The notes beneath the pieces were generated by a model. It saw only the letters and a program-made list of their open reading frames with translations. It had not been told where the DNA came from and searched no databases. Of a DNA stretch of 64,000 bases, positions 10,693 to 22,600 are shown piece by piece. The stretch is from Trichaptum fuscoviolaceum (taxonomy: Eukaryota; Basidiomycota; Agaricomycetes; Hymenochaetales; Trichaptaceae): positions 6,138,001-6,202,000 of the forward strand of contig CAJSYZ010000005.1 of the NCBI GenBank assembly GCA_910574455.1. The letters are read 5' to 3'. How positions within the stretch are numbered: position 1 is the stretch's first letter; each line of letters opens with the position of its first letter. A program made the position numbers and the translations under genes.

Positions 10693-12459
10693 TTACCCCT
10701 CAGATCTGCAGGCTAATGCGAATTGATATAGATCTGAGTGGGCATCGTTGACTGGTATTCTGAAGTTACCTACACGTGTCAAAGAGCAATCCTGGAATAA
10801 AGATTTCCAAGATATGGCACAACCTACCATTGGTGCAGGTCTTCCAAATCTCAGATGTTCCACATCGAAGCACGGCTGAACACATCTTCTCACCTTCCAT
10901 GGTGCAAGTCCTTTGAATTTACAATCCCAGCATTCGCCTCTCGGGCCTCGTGTATGTTTGCATTGTATGGTTGATGAACTTAAAGCAATAAGGTTCCTGA
11001 TATCAAATTTGTAATTTCGTGTTCATGAGAAGCTATGCAATATTTCTTTAAAGTATGGTACTGACCTTAACTTATTGCGATCGATTTCATCATACAATTG
11101 CACACGGCAGCAGCCTCTTAGCATAAGGCGCGCATTCTGGGCCAATTCATGTTTGACGCTCTGGGAAATACTCCCGGTCGATAGCGCAATTGAAGGCAGA
11201 ACCGGAATATCATCTGTTTCAGCACTCCTAAAATAGTCAGATTAGTCAATAATTACCCTCTCAATGCTGCAACTCCCGGGTCGACTCATCCCCCTCGAGC
11301 ATCCGCAAGAATACCCGAATAGTCGGAATTCTCTTATTTTGGTCCTCTTTGTTTTTACACGAATAACTTGTTGCTGAACGGAAGTCAGGGCGACCGTGGG
11401 TCGATACCAAGCTGGAAAGTTGTTGAAGCTGAGGATGGAGCATTGTATACTGTGTGTGAGAGGAAGATTGCTTTCGGTGCAACTTCGAGTTACCTCATTA
11501 GCCTGAGTTATCAACCTTACTCAGCGTTTCTAAGACATTTGCGGCGTTTGAGTTTAGGCTCCTCCCATCGGTGATCGATTTCTTGCTCTTTGATCTTAGC
11601 CCCGACGTAGGGCAGATCTTCTGGAAAAGCATACGCCGTTATCTAGCTGAGGGTTGTATGTTCCTTTTCAGACATTCGTTCCGTGTATTACGAAAGCGAG
11701 ATGTTTCGAGTCGTTGGTCATTCTTCGATGCTGATCCGCTTTTGGCCTTGACTCGTATAGCCTCTATCCAATCGGCAAGGCCGTCTTCTTCCCGCACAAC
11801 TTTATCGAGACAGCAATACTACAGCAAGTTCATGTTCAGCTAGTACTGCACTGGCACATGTCGAGTTCTGAATGAGCTTACTTTACTTATAAACGAAAGA
11901 CAGCCAATGTTTAGGCACCTTTCCTACAACACTGAAGATTCGTCGATGGATACACGATAAATTCTCCGATGTTTCGAAAACATGAGGTGAGTATCACGTT
12001 CTGCTTCGAAGGTCCCTGACTACGGAGAAAGAGCGTGTTGACATTAGACTATTAGCCAATTGCTGAGTGGGTAGCCACAGAAAGAAAAAGCAAGGGGCTA
12101 TATTCCGGCGAATCGGAAGATGCGACGTACTCGACGACAGGTAGCACCGAGACCAAGATAAATGAGAATTTTAGAGATGACGATCAGCAGAGCACCAAAA
12201 GTGAAGGCTAAGAATGGAAATAAAAGGCTTAATGAAGTCGATAAGTTATTGCGACAAGACCTCTTGACCTGCGAGTATTGCTTCTTTGAATATACGGATG
12301 ATATCCAATGGCCAAGGCCAGAGTGCAGCCTAGAGCGACCAGCAGTAAGTTATCAGTTCCACCTACTGTTGGAATGTTCCCGAGAGTACACCTGACGAAG
12401 ACCCTCACAGAGCAATATACAGAAATCAGTATATACGACGAATACGACGAAAAGGACAT
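10693..12459 (-). CDS. Hypothetical membrane protein, many short exons
   Basis: No single exon here is long, but a chain joins in phase through canonical introns. The start at 12459 is followed by a hydrophobic pair of segments (LLLVALGCTLALAIGYHPF, FGALLIVISKILIYLGLG) around 12180-12340. A donor GTACGT then joins ATCRR to SGTFEAERDTHLMFSKHRR. Later exons include EEDGLADWIEAIRVKAKSGS, EDLPYVGAKIKEQEIDHRWE, FNNFPAWYRPTVALTSV, ETDDIPVLPSIALSTG and CKHTRGPRGECWDCKFKG, and the chain ends in RSEG and a stop at 10693. This suggests one or two membrane segments followed by a hydrophilic, cysteine-containing C-terminal part. I do not recognise the family. The introns near 11690 and 11920 are the weakest joins, and a 5' exon could be missing. 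Confidence 0.5.
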
Positions 12460-12739
12460 TACTTGAGCCAGCCTGTGTGGACATGCACCGTCATTCGTAA
12501 TTCAGAATACGTGTGTTCACTTGTTTCATGCGATCTGGAGAGTGAAGTGATAATCGCCAACAAGCAATTCAATCGAATACTACGTCGACAACATTGCATG
12601 GCCGGCATATCCACAGAAAGCTAACAATCTCTCGCGAACATAGTAGGCCTTCAAATAATTCGAGTTTCGAGCTTCCAACATCTTTCATCCACTGTTTTCT
12701 ATAGATTAAGGAAAGCAATGTATGGCACAGTCGAAGAGG

Positions 12740-13089
12740 CTAATCATCCTCGTAGCCTGCCACTGGCCGCCGTGCTCGATTTGGTACTGCATGAAAACCA
12801 TTTGCATTCTTCCGTCGACTAGATTTCGAAACACTCACCTGGATAAGTAGTAGGTATAGGCTCAGCAGGTTTCCATCCCAATGACTTGCGAATTGGAGGT
12901 ACAACCATCACCATCAAAGGTCCACTAGCCCCTATCACACACGACCACAGTATAACGGGGCTTTCATGCGCCTGTCGTTGCTGGATAGAATACCATCGGC
13001 GCTCGATTCAGCTTGTATTGGTATGCTGGAAAGCAATGACTCACAATATAGCGGTACGTCGTCCTAAATGGACTGAGAAGCGAAGCCAT
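12740..13089 (-). CDS. NADH:ubiquinone oxidoreductase (complex I) 9.5 kDa subunit
   Basis: This is an accessory subunit of mitochondrial respiratory complex I with one inner-membrane helix. Three exons, 13045-13089, 12839-12971 and 12740-12786, join through canonical introns (GTGAGT donors) into a 74-residue protein. The features are those of the fungal 9.5 kDa subunit: an N-terminal RYIAHESPVI, a membrane helix ending in GPLMVMVVPPIRKSLGW, then PIPTTYPVPNRARRPVAGYE and a final DD. The length and the pattern from the helix to TYP...GYED match the family as I know it. The gene is divergent from the regulator starting at 13569 and shares a ~480 bp upstream region with it. It is too fragmented to appear as a long open frame. 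Confidence 0.85.
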
Positions 13090-13568
13090 TTAGCTCAGCA
13101 GCACAGTCCCTGATAGCTGCTGATGAAGAACTCCGATTGTTTGAAGATGTCAAGACACTTGAGCTCGTTGTCTGTCAGTGCGCCGACGACGGTGTTTGGC
13201 TCTATTGTTCTCAAGTTCAAAATTCTCACGCTTACAAATTATAGCGAACTCCTTCAATCAGAGTTGCTTTTTTCCCTTTCTCAATAATTCTCCGCAGCGG
13301 CTTTATGAGCGATATCGGGTTCTTGAAGGCGAAAATAATTGTCAATTCTCGTTAGACATCCCTCTCGAAATAGGAGATCTCTGGTTGATCTCAGCGGAAA
13401 CGGCCAGCACCGTCGCCTGCGGACCCACTGTACTCTTCATAAACACATGAACACCGAACTTCCCTATAAACCCCCTGGGCTTGGTATCTGACGCTAATAT
13501 AGGAAAAATAAGTATCTGAATCTACCAATTAGACTCTCTTTAAATCGATAAAATCCTGCTCGGCTTCG
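13090..13568. other. Shared divergent promoter region
   Basis: This region lies between the leftward complex I subunit and the rightward regulator. No exon was supported in it. Confidence 0.4.
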
Positions 13569-16500
13569 ATGGATTTCACTAAGTCAGATCCAAACATCAA
13601 TATTATTGAGGATCTTTCGACGTCAGCTCGCGCGCAGCGAGGGCGAGAGCTCGAACGAAAGAGGGCTCGAGGCGAAGCATCCTGTGCAGAGTGTCACCGG
13701 TAGGCCGGAGTTATATAAAATGCTATAACGGTTTTAACGAATGATTGACAAGGAAAGCCTGAAAGTCAAGTGCAATAAGAAGGTTCCAGTCCTCTTTCTT
13801 CTCTACGATAGAATTTTGATTCCCATAATCATTAGGTTCCTTGCTCGTCTTGCACTCGTCGAGGATGCCAATCAATATGTCCAAACGGTAAGTCATCTTG
13901 ACTCGAAGGCTTACATTGTTGTTACTTACATGCGAACACGGAACACAGGCTCGCTAACGCCTTGGCAAGGGACAAGGTATTGCTCAAGTATCAATACTTA
14001 TCCAAGGTGCTCAGCATAACAACTCAGATTTGTCTTAGCCAATACGGACAAACTGCACAGAAAACTACTCGAAATGAGTAGGCGAATTCGACAGCTGGAA
14101 GATGCACTGCAAATTGCACAACTTTCCTTGACGGCCACTCCACACCCTCTCCTTTCAGAAGAGTTACTGGCTATTAAGGGGGGTGTAGAGATTGTGGAGG
14201 ATGTAACCGATGAAATTTCTAGCGGCGAGACTTTACCAAGTATAGGATCACTGACCATTTCGGAGCGCGGTGAGCGCTTTCTTGGTCGGACAGGTTCAGA
14301 GGTAAGTATTGTACAACTGTGTTTAAGTAAAACTTAATTATATCATACAGTCATTAGTAGAGGTAATGACATGTCTACAGAGACTCTGGCCTAAGCTAAT
14401 TGGATGCCAGGCCTTCGTTCGTAGCGTTTCACCGGGCAGAAAGAATCGCTTAGAAGCTTCACTTCCAACAAAGGTCCTATACCGGTCCCAGTCGTTGCCG
14501 TTCGCTCTGGAGCACTTACCAAAACGCGCGATATTAAAGATGGTCGTAGATTATCTACCAACGTACGGGCGTGCAGCCGCGCTAGCGGAAGCCTATCTTA
14601 CCCACCTCTCATGCTTCTTCCGACCTGTGCAGCGTGATCAGATTGTGAAGGAACTATTTCCTCGTTATTACAAGCACAGGGAAGACGCGTTCACGGAGGA
14701 TGAATGCGGAGTCTTCGTACATCACTTGGCGTTACTATTCGCCATTCTCGCTGTGGGGGCGGCTGGGGACCTTGTACAGGAAGCTCATAATGACGAGGGA
14801 GACTTGTACTGCCACCTTTCCCGCTGCGTACTGAGCTTACATTCAATCTTTGAAGGGACATCCGTGGCTACCGTGCAAGCCTTATCACTCATTGGTGTCT
14901 ATAATTTCTTCAGCGCAAATACTCAGACTCTCGAAGCGCCATGGAAACTACTGTCCCTATCGTTCTCTCTTGCTTCAAGTGTGAGTGTAACCGTTATCTT
15001 TGGGAGTTCCCCGCTCACCTTTTTCTTTATCTGATAAGATTGGCCTCCGTAAGCTTCACACTGCGGGCTGAGGGTGAAGGTTTTCATCAACTCGAATATA
15101 GATTGGGATCCCTCGAGTTGGAACATGGGTCCGGAACTTACGCAGAGAAGACGGAACTTATTTTGGGAACTTTATTCCCTCGACAACTGGAAGGTGTGTC
15201 GTGAAATGTTGCTGATCACGCATTTTTTCTTCTAATTCGTGTAAACGGTAACCCTAGTCTTTGGGCTCCGGTAGACCCCCACATTTCCGTATGGATGAGG
15301 TCAATTGCCAATTTCCGGATGATACAGAGGAAATAGTTGGTAAAGATGGGGCAAAGTTACATGGTTGTGAGTCTCAATGGTCATGTAGCCCATTATTGAC
15401 CAGTAAATGTGCGGAGACTAGACTTCCTCTGGAAAACCGGTTACGCCAAGCAGGTTATCACCGTTCTTGCTACGAAACTATGCATCGTTAGGCCTATGAA
15501 GTACTCCGAAGTTCTTGAGTTGGATCGTATAGTGCGCGACTATCCGGAACTTCCTGTTGAGCACCTAGAAAAGCTAAAGCATGGTGGCGGAAGTCCCGGA
15601 GTCTTTCAAGCACTCATGGCTACTTTGCACAAAGACATCTGTTAGTCGGTCGTCTCACTCACTCTACATTGCACTTATCATGGTGAAACCTTCTTTTAGG
15701 TTTGATCTATATACACCGAAATTTATTCGCCAGGGCTCTTCGAGAGAATCCCTCCGCCCCAATCAGGAGCCGCTTCGGACCCTCTTTTCTTGCTGCGTAC
15801 GCTAGTGCGGTTGCTTTGCTGAGGAATATACGCCGACAATTCGATATCTGTCGTAAGGTCCTTTATCGAATGTGGTCCTTGTGGGCTCACATTCTGGCAG
15901 CTGGAGTACGTTTTTGCGGCACGCGTAAAGCTCATGCATTTCCAGACTGATAAGCTCGTGCAGGTGATTGTTGGTTCAGTGGCCGCGGGAGATAAGTCTG
16001 AGCTTGTTAGCACGTCGCTAAGGGACTTGGAACTCGCGATATGGCTATTGAAAGAGGCATCTCACCATCCAGTCCCGAGGAAGGGCTTAGTGAGTGAGAT
16101 TTGTTTTGTCCAATTATCATGGTTAATCCCAGAATGCTGCCTTTCATTCTTATCCGCAGCCTATCCTGATACGGCTTCGAGATAGAGCGCGATTCAACTC
16201 TACTGGCGATGATGTCCCTCCTGCCTCGGTACCCACACAAGAACCATTGAGAGCGTCTCCGTCAGCCGAAACCGGCAGGATGAAAGTCATCGATGAGGCA
16301 TTGTCGATTCTTGATGGTGAGACAAATCTCGTAAAAACAAAGGAACCTCCCGAAATCTCCTCAAGTCAGGCTGGACCGGGCACCTTGACTAGCACGTCGC
16401 ACAGGCACCCTAATATTGCTACCCAGAGCCCCATGTCTGGCGCTGGGGACCTGTCACGAACATGTGAAATATCACAGGGCCTCGATGGGCCGTCACGCCT

Positions 16501-16984
16501 CGGTCCCAGTGATGCGTCTGCTTGGCTCTACGATCAAAGGGCTGGCCATACATGCTCCGCTGAATCCGACGCCCATAATCAAGTAATCTCTGCGAATTTA
16601 TTGTCCGCGGCATCTTCCATGGCAGAACTCGTTGCCGCACCCGCCCAACCTCCAGCACAACAAATCCAGCATTATGACGACAACGTCAGAATGGTTGATC
16701 ATGTGCTCTGGGACTTTCAAGGAGATCTCTACTCCCAGCCGGACACTGACCCTAATACATGTGGATCAATGGCTGGACCGTTCGGAACGTCGATGTTCAT
16801 CGATAATGTTGATAATGTGAACCTATTTGACCTCGACGTAGGTGGGGCATCGTCTGAGGAACCTGACTTGTCTTTTCAGTTGAGCTTCGCAGACCCTGCT
16901 TTGGAGGATGCTTGGCGCTCGATCATGGAAAATCAACAGCTCGTGCCAGCCGAATCAAATCCCATATTCTCGTTCACTCCGTAG
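13569..16984 (+). CDS. Zn2Cys6 transcription factor with fungal-specific (Fungal_trans) domain
   Basis: This is a nuclear sequence-specific regulator. The start ATG at 13569 is followed by a basic stretch and then, after two introns are removed, by SCAECHRLKVKCNKKVPC and SSCTRRGCQSICPNG. That is a canonical CX2CX6CX5CX2CX8C cluster. A coiled-coil linker follows (ANTDKLHRKLLEMSRRIRQL), then TISERGERFLGRTG and the middle homology region. The latter includes FFRPVQRDQIVKELFPRYY, RRRNLFWELYSLDNWK, GSGRPPHFRMDEVNCQFPDD and the segment IHRNLFARALRENP...PSFLAAYASAVALL. The C-terminus is acidic and Ser/Pro-rich and ends in FSFTP. At least ten introns interrupt the gene. The donor before VPCSSC is a non-consensus GTTCCA. 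Architecture and linker are typical of basidiomycete Zn2Cys6 proteins; the regulated pathway is unknown. Confidence 0.88.
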
Positions 16985-17267
16985 ATTCATGCTTCATGCA
17001 TCGCAATCCCCCACTCTATTGTGTAACAAATGAATTCCAGGATCGATGACCACTCAGACAATTCGCAACTTAGTAGGAAAGATACTCCGTGTCATCATTA
17101 GCAGGTACTTACAAAAAATAATTGCTGCTGGAGCGCAAACACGAATAACTCATTACTTTTGCGACAACTTATAATCTTCCACAATTCATTGGTGTTACAT
17201 CTTTGTATCCTTCGAAGCTTACTGTAAATCATAACTTACAAAAGAGCAATAGCCAACGCATTGCATT

Positions 17268-17481
17268 TGTTGGATTTGAAAGTTCAACCCCAATAAGGCC
17301 TGGTAGCTCAGTGGTTAGAGCGCCATCCCGGAGTGTGGAGGTCGTGGGTTCAAGTCCCCCCCAAGTCATATTTTAACAAGTGCCGTTGTTTTCCCGTCAC
17401 GAAGGACTGTGACGTCACAAGTGCAGTGACACCTCACGTGCGAAGGACTGACGTGTTGGTGGGGCCATTTGGGTTTTAATA
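17268..17481 (+). repeat. 5' LTR of TRIM
   Basis: This 214-bp long terminal repeat appears identical to 17544-17757 (offset 276 bp). It contains the tRNA-like sequence and later two GTGACGTCAC-like and CACGTG-like palindromic stretches. Confidence 0.88.
17297..17368 (+). other. tRNA-like sequence in 5' LTR (A box + B box)
   Basis: These 72 bases contain a matching Pol III A box (TAGCTCAGTGG), a perfect B box (GGTTCAAGTCC) and a good D arm (GCTC/GAGC). The anticodon stem has only four pairs with an eight-base loop, and the acceptor and T stems each have a mismatch. It is therefore a tRNA-derived promoter, not a working tRNA gene. Confidence 0.75.
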
Positions 17482-17543
17482 GGTTATGAGCCTTGTTAGT
17501 TGCTTAGTGCGCATGTGACATTGGGGTTTCCTTTCAGGGGGAC

Positions 17544-17757
17544 TGTTGGATTTGAAAGTTCAACCCCAATAAGGCCTGGTAGCTCAGTGGTTAGAGCGCC
17601 ATCCCGGAGTGTGGAGGTCGTGGGTTCAAGTCCCCCCCAAGTCATATTTTAACAAGTGCCGTTGTTTTCCCGTCACGAAGGACTGTGACGTCACAAGTGC
17701 AGTGACACCTCACGTGCGAAGGACTGACGTGTTGGTGGGGCCATTTGGGTTTTAATA
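17544..17757 (+). repeat. 3' LTR of TRIM
   Basis: This is the second copy of the 214-bp repeat, preceded by the purine tract CAGGGGGAC and followed by the target duplication GCATT. Confidence 0.88.
17573..17644 (+). other. tRNA-like sequence in 3' LTR (A box + B box)
   Basis: This is the second copy of the tRNA-like segment with the same A and B boxes. It could drive Pol III transcription outward toward the 3' end of the leftward reductase gene. Confidence 0.72.
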
Positions 17758-17780
17758 GCATTCAACTGACATTCAACCCC

Positions 17781-19081
17781 TTACTCCCCTTTCCATTGCT
17801 CAAGAGGCAAGCATTCACCTTCCACTGTATGCAAGATCGCTTCTGGATATCTCTGACCATGAACGTCCGCCTCTTCGCTCAGTTTTCTTATCTCCTTGAT
17901 ATCAGCCTGTGCGAGAGAAAGCTTGGCGCTGCCAGCGTTCTCCTCTATGCGTTCGGCACTGCGGCATCCTGGGATTGGCACGACTGTCGAAACATATAAT
18001 CATCAACAGATAGCGTAAAGGGGTGAAGGATTGCACGTACTATCGTTATATTCAGCAAGGATCCACGCAAGTGTGACTTGGCTCGGGGTTGCCTTGTACT
18101 TATCTGCGATAGCCTTGATCTTGTCCGTAAGCACCAGGTTCTTCGGGAAGTTTTCCTCTGAAAAGCGTGGAAGCCTGAGTCGCAGATCTCCTTCGTTAAA
18201 GTCAGCGCGAGACCGGTATCTGAAGTGGTATTATAGTTCTTAGCGCTGGGAAATTGAAATGCCATATGAAGGAAAGAGGCATGCTTACCGCCCACTGATC
18301 ATCCCCCTTCCGAGAGGACTGTATGCAACGACTGACACACCGAGCTCCTTCGCAGCCTGCACGAAGCCCGATTTCTCGATTTCCAAGCTAAACGGACTGA
18401 ACTCCATCTGCGCCGCGATGACCTTGTCCCCCACTCCAGGTACGGCCTTCGCCCTTCTCAGTGTATTTATGCTGCATTCACTCAGTCCGATCCACTTGAT
18501 TTGACCCTTCTCGAGTGGCTCGCGCAGCGTTTCAAGCACAATTTCGATTGGCACGTTCGGGTCGACGCGGTGTTGGTAGTACAGGTCAATGTAGTCCGTT
18601 TCCAGGCGTTTCAGCGATCGTTCGAGGGCGTACTTGATGTAAGAGGGTGTACTGATAGGCTTGCCCCCGCCGAACTTCCCTTCGGGATCATATCCACCGA
18701 ATTTGGTCGCGAGGAAGATTTCGGAGCGACGACCAGTATCTTTGAACCACTTCGCCAAAGTCAGTTCCGCTGGATAAATTGATAGATTGTCTGTTAGGCA
18801 TGTGCGATAGAGTATGCTTATAGATCTCACTAGTTCCGTAGATGTCGGCACAGTCCCAGAATGTCACACCGTGGTCTGCAGCATATGTGAGTGCCTTGTA
18901 CGCCGCCTCATCGTCGGTCTTTCCGTAGAATGCGCCAATACCTGTAAGATATTGTGTAGTCCGTTAGCTTTCTGCCACAAAGTTAGCGATTGGTGGACGC
19001 ACCCATCGTCCCGAGACCGATTGTGCTGACTTCAGGCCCGTTAGCGCCCAAGCGGCGAGTAGGATACTTGGATGTAGACAT
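17781..19081 (-). CDS. Aldo/keto reductase
   Basis: This is an NAD(P)H-dependent cytosolic oxidoreductase that reduces aldehydes or ketones, about 340 residues long in at least five exons. The start at 19081 gives MSTSKYPTRRLGANGPEVST, followed by IGLGTMG. The catalytic tetrad is present: Asp and Tyr in WDCADIYG, Lys in LATKFGG and His in YYQHRVD. The C-terminal half has FSPFSLEIEKSG, VVAYSPLGRGMISGR, TPSQVTLAWILA and the cofactor-site motif IPGCRSAERIEEN. The order of motifs fits the fungal aryl-alcohol/pyridoxal reductase-like group (AKR13-like). The substrate is not predictable. A complete TRIM retrotransposon lies just past the stop codon. Confidence 0.9.
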
Positions 19082-19649
19082 GTTTTTCAAGAGGTTTTGA
19101 CGATTGTAAGCTCTCAACTGCGAACATGGTCCCCTCCTTTATACCAGTTCAACGTTATGATACCATTGCGACTGGGGCGATGTGTCATCAATTTGGTTGC
19201 GACATTGGCATACGCGTCGAAACGGCAGCTTCAAGTCTAGTAAGCAGCGATAAGTTGTATTTTCAACCGCACGGACATCCGACTCCGACGGACGTGACGA
19301 TTCGGATGCTTAGAGACAGCGTTGGTAACAAAGGAGTAGTACAGTGAAGGGAGACTGCAGATTCATGTAGTTGGGTAAAAAAAAATCTGGATGAATTTCA
19401 GTGAGTCTATATCTTAATGCGAATTAATTAAGAAGGCCCTGGCAGCCCTGTCCTTATTATGCTTGCCCTCCGAATGCAAGATTTTAGATATAATCTTATC
19501 AGGCCGCATGGGTGAGCAGCAAATCGAATACATTCAGATAATAGGAGTCCGTGTTAATAAGCTATGTGTTGAACTGAAAATGCAATAATGATAGTGTGTA
19601 CATGCCTCAAACCATCGCACGCTCTATGCTAGCGACCAGAGAACCCGAG
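19082..19649. other. Promoter of the reductase gene and 3' flank of the USP gene
   Basis: A short A-run lies near 19377. No coding exon was supported in either orientation. Confidence 0.35.
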
Positions 19650-22600
19650 TTAGATACGCTCGTACATACAAATGTAAGCCTTCGCCTTCATAACTTCCTC
19701 CAGCGATGCAAGCCGAACGGCTGTGTCGCTAATATGGCACCACTTCCGAGCACCGGATCCTTTCGCCTTAGTAGCACTTAGATCCGCACTGCTCTCGAAC
19801 GATGTTGTTCGAGGAGTTCGAAGAGTCGGCTCTTCTGATTCCGTGGCTGATATGTCACCGGAGCCTTCTCCAGAGGGCGATCCAGAGCCTTCCGGCAGAA
19901 CAGTATAGGCGACATAGTGCCCACCCAGCTTTCGAAAAACATCATATGAGTAGCGTTAACCAGGCTGGAAGACATAGACATACCATGTTACCGATATGCT
20001 CGACAACGGCATACAAACGGTACATACACCTTTCAGAATCTGTCTCGCTCTTCTCGCTCTTTTCCTCCTTTTCGGTGATACCAATTAGTCCCAGCCCATG
20101 ATTTGTCTTAGGGATATCGTAGTCCTCTTTCTTTGGCAACAGGAAGGGGCTCAAGTCAAGGTACTCGGGAAAGCTAACGGCATCGTCCAGCTTCTTGAAG
20201 TTTGAAGAAAATTGAAGCTGCAGTGGCGACTTCCCGACTTGATGAAAGCGCTTGAGATGGATTACAAGCACAGGCGGCGGCGATTTGATAAGGTACCGTT
20301 TGTATGCTCTCCGAAAAACGACTTCTTTTTTACGTGGAGGTTTACGAGGAGCTCCTTGGGATGGCTGGGCTATTCTTTTGGACAAAGCTAATGCCGTCAT
20401 TTCTGGCGCTGTTGAGGTCTTCACTACTGAGATCTCGGAGTGCACAGAAGCTGTCATGGACGTCTCAGTCTCGAGTTCATCGTCAGATTCGTCAGAGCTT
20501 GTGCTAGTATTGTCCCCATTGGAACCGTGAGCAGCGGGATTTCGCATATGTCTCGCAACTGGCAACTTGAGAGAATCAAACGAAGGAGACGGATGTACAT
20601 CTGGTCTTGGGTCGATGCCAGGAGGATAGCGGGGTTCTTCTGCCAACGAATGTCTGATTTGCGGAGAAGACAAGTCAGAAAGCTCGGACGGAGGTGGTGA
20701 TTCAGACCTTGTCATGGAAATGGAGGGGACAGACATGACTGGGCACGGTGGTGGAGGCGAAAGAGGTAGAGTCTTAGTGATAGAATCATTAGGATCAACC
20801 TTTGTCTCTGTCTCTGGGGATGGGACAACAGTTGCCGTGGCCGGTTCACTGGGAGCATCTTTGTTAGTTTCGCTAAGATCAACCGATGAAGCATTAAGGC
20901 TGGTAGAGCTTGATGGAGATGCAGCAGACGACGACGCATTCTTTGAATCAGAGAGGCTACTAGGTGACTTTGGACGATCTCCCTCACTGATTACTCTGCC
21001 CTTCACATTGTCTCGTTCATCTGCACTCAAGCTTGAGATTGACGAATCCTCAGAACTGTTGTCTTCATCAAGATCTTTGTCGACTGCATTGCTGAATGTC
21101 GATGCTCGGTTGTTCGACCTTCCTCTGGGGATGTATTCGCCATGTTGGATCTTCCAACATCGACGACAGCCTACCCGGTTTTCACCGTCAAGCACTTCAA
21201 CGGAGGTGAACATTCGCAAACACTCTTCCACGCTCTGCGCACCACCGAATTTCGGCCACATCAACCCTGTATGACGAGCTGCAGCACCACTGTCGAAGGC
21301 GTGAAACGGCGTAGCCGCGCCGGAAGATGAAGCAGGGACATCGGCTAGAAGACGCCGTAAGTATGCAGACTCCTCCTTCGACGGCTTCGGAGGCCGGGGT
21401 GATTTGGAACGAGAGAACGGAGAGGATGGGCGATGGGAGTGGTGCTCAGAGTCAACTGGCTTGAGCGCTGGACTAGCTGCAGGAGACGGGGAAGCAGATA
21501 CATTACGCGATGAGCTGTTTGCGCGTGAGGGTGTTGGTCGTCGTAAGAAAGGTGACTTGAATATAGGTAAAGGTGGTAGAGGAGGTGAAGCGATGGTGAA
21601 AGATGGATCTGGTGATTTCAATAACTCTAAATCTGACACGCTGTTCATTTGCTCCTCTTGCACCTGCTCGTCCTCAACCTCGGGTACTGGACGCTCGCGA
21701 GAAGGCTCAGCCGACTTTCCTTTCCGCCTGCCCCGCTTCAATCCCATCCCAACGCTGATGCGCCTGCTCAACTTCACCCATCCATCCTCGTCCTCATCCT
21801 TGCCATCCTTCGCTCTCTGCTTCCCCTTACCCTTTGGCACTGACGCATCACTATCTAAGGCCGGGGTCTCCGTCCCACCAACATGCGTCGGTTTCTCAGA
21901 TAGCCGTTCGTGTTCATTGACAAGTGTAGCAGCTTCGTCGGTCGCATCGAGACTTCGTCTTCTCTGATCTGCGTCGCCCAATATCTGCTGGAAGCTTTGC
22001 TCAACTTCGGCATCTCTGCGCGTCGGACTTGCAGGTACACTACTTGAGCGTGGCTGGGGATTCGAGGCTGCAGAGAAGTCTAGCCCACGCACACGGAACT
22101 TCTTTGCAAGGCTCCGCAATCGGTCCCGCTTTCGTTCCCGCGCATAGTCCTCGGCCTTAATCGAAAGGGAAAGGTCGTTGAAGTCCTCATACGTGCACGA
22201 TATCTTCTTGCACTTCTCACACACCAGAATGGACGCGAGCTGACCACCAAAGACCATGTCCACGAACGATGTTAGCCGATCTTCTTCGGCGATGTCCTCG
22301 ACTTCCGTATCGCCCGACCGTATGCGTTTCTTCTTGAGCTGGCGAGGCTGGCGCTTCTTAATTATCTGAACAATCGTTAATATATATGCAAAACATTGTA
22401 CAAGCTTGGCGTACATCCAGTTCTTCCATCCGCATAGCGTCCAGCAGGTGTCGAAGGAGTTCATGGGCGTCTTGTTGCCGGAAATCAAGATATTGATCGT
22501 ATTTTTCACCTAGTTTTCCCAATACATCTCTGTTAAATATCAGTATGTAAAGATAAGTGATAAGCCTGAAGGTCTACCTCGGACTGAGAGACACCCTCTC

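Larger units (their letters stand above)
17268..17757 (+). mobile_element. TRIM retrotransposon (490 bp) with tRNA-like sequence in each LTR
   Basis: Two 214-bp direct repeats, identical by eye, enclose a 62-bp internal segment. The repeats start TGTTGG and end TAATA. The internal segment begins GGTTATGAGCC directly after the 5' repeat, where a primer-binding site belongs and with the look of Copia-type sites. It ends in the purine tract CAGGGGGAC directly before the 3' repeat. A 5-bp target duplication GCATT lies at 17263-17267 and 17758-17762. It has no coding capacity, so it must depend on another element's proteins. This is the terminal-repeat retrotransposon in miniature class. Identical repeats suggest a recent insertion. 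It ends 24 bp beyond the stop codon of the aldo/keto reductase gene, in its 3' UTR. Confidence 0.88.

Noticed and set aside
11571..11843. Plus-strand gene of 90 residues
   Set aside because: The opposite strand carries protein-like exons (EEDGLADWIEAIRV) that join into a longer spliced gene.
17297..17368. Two functional tRNA genes
   Set aside because: A and B boxes are fine, but the anticodon loop has eight bases with only four stem pairs, and the acceptor and T stems have mismatches. Both copies lie in identical LTRs.
20714..21967. Plus-strand open frames of up to 187 residues
   Set aside because: They are antisense to the low-complexity insertion of the ubiquitin-specific protease.
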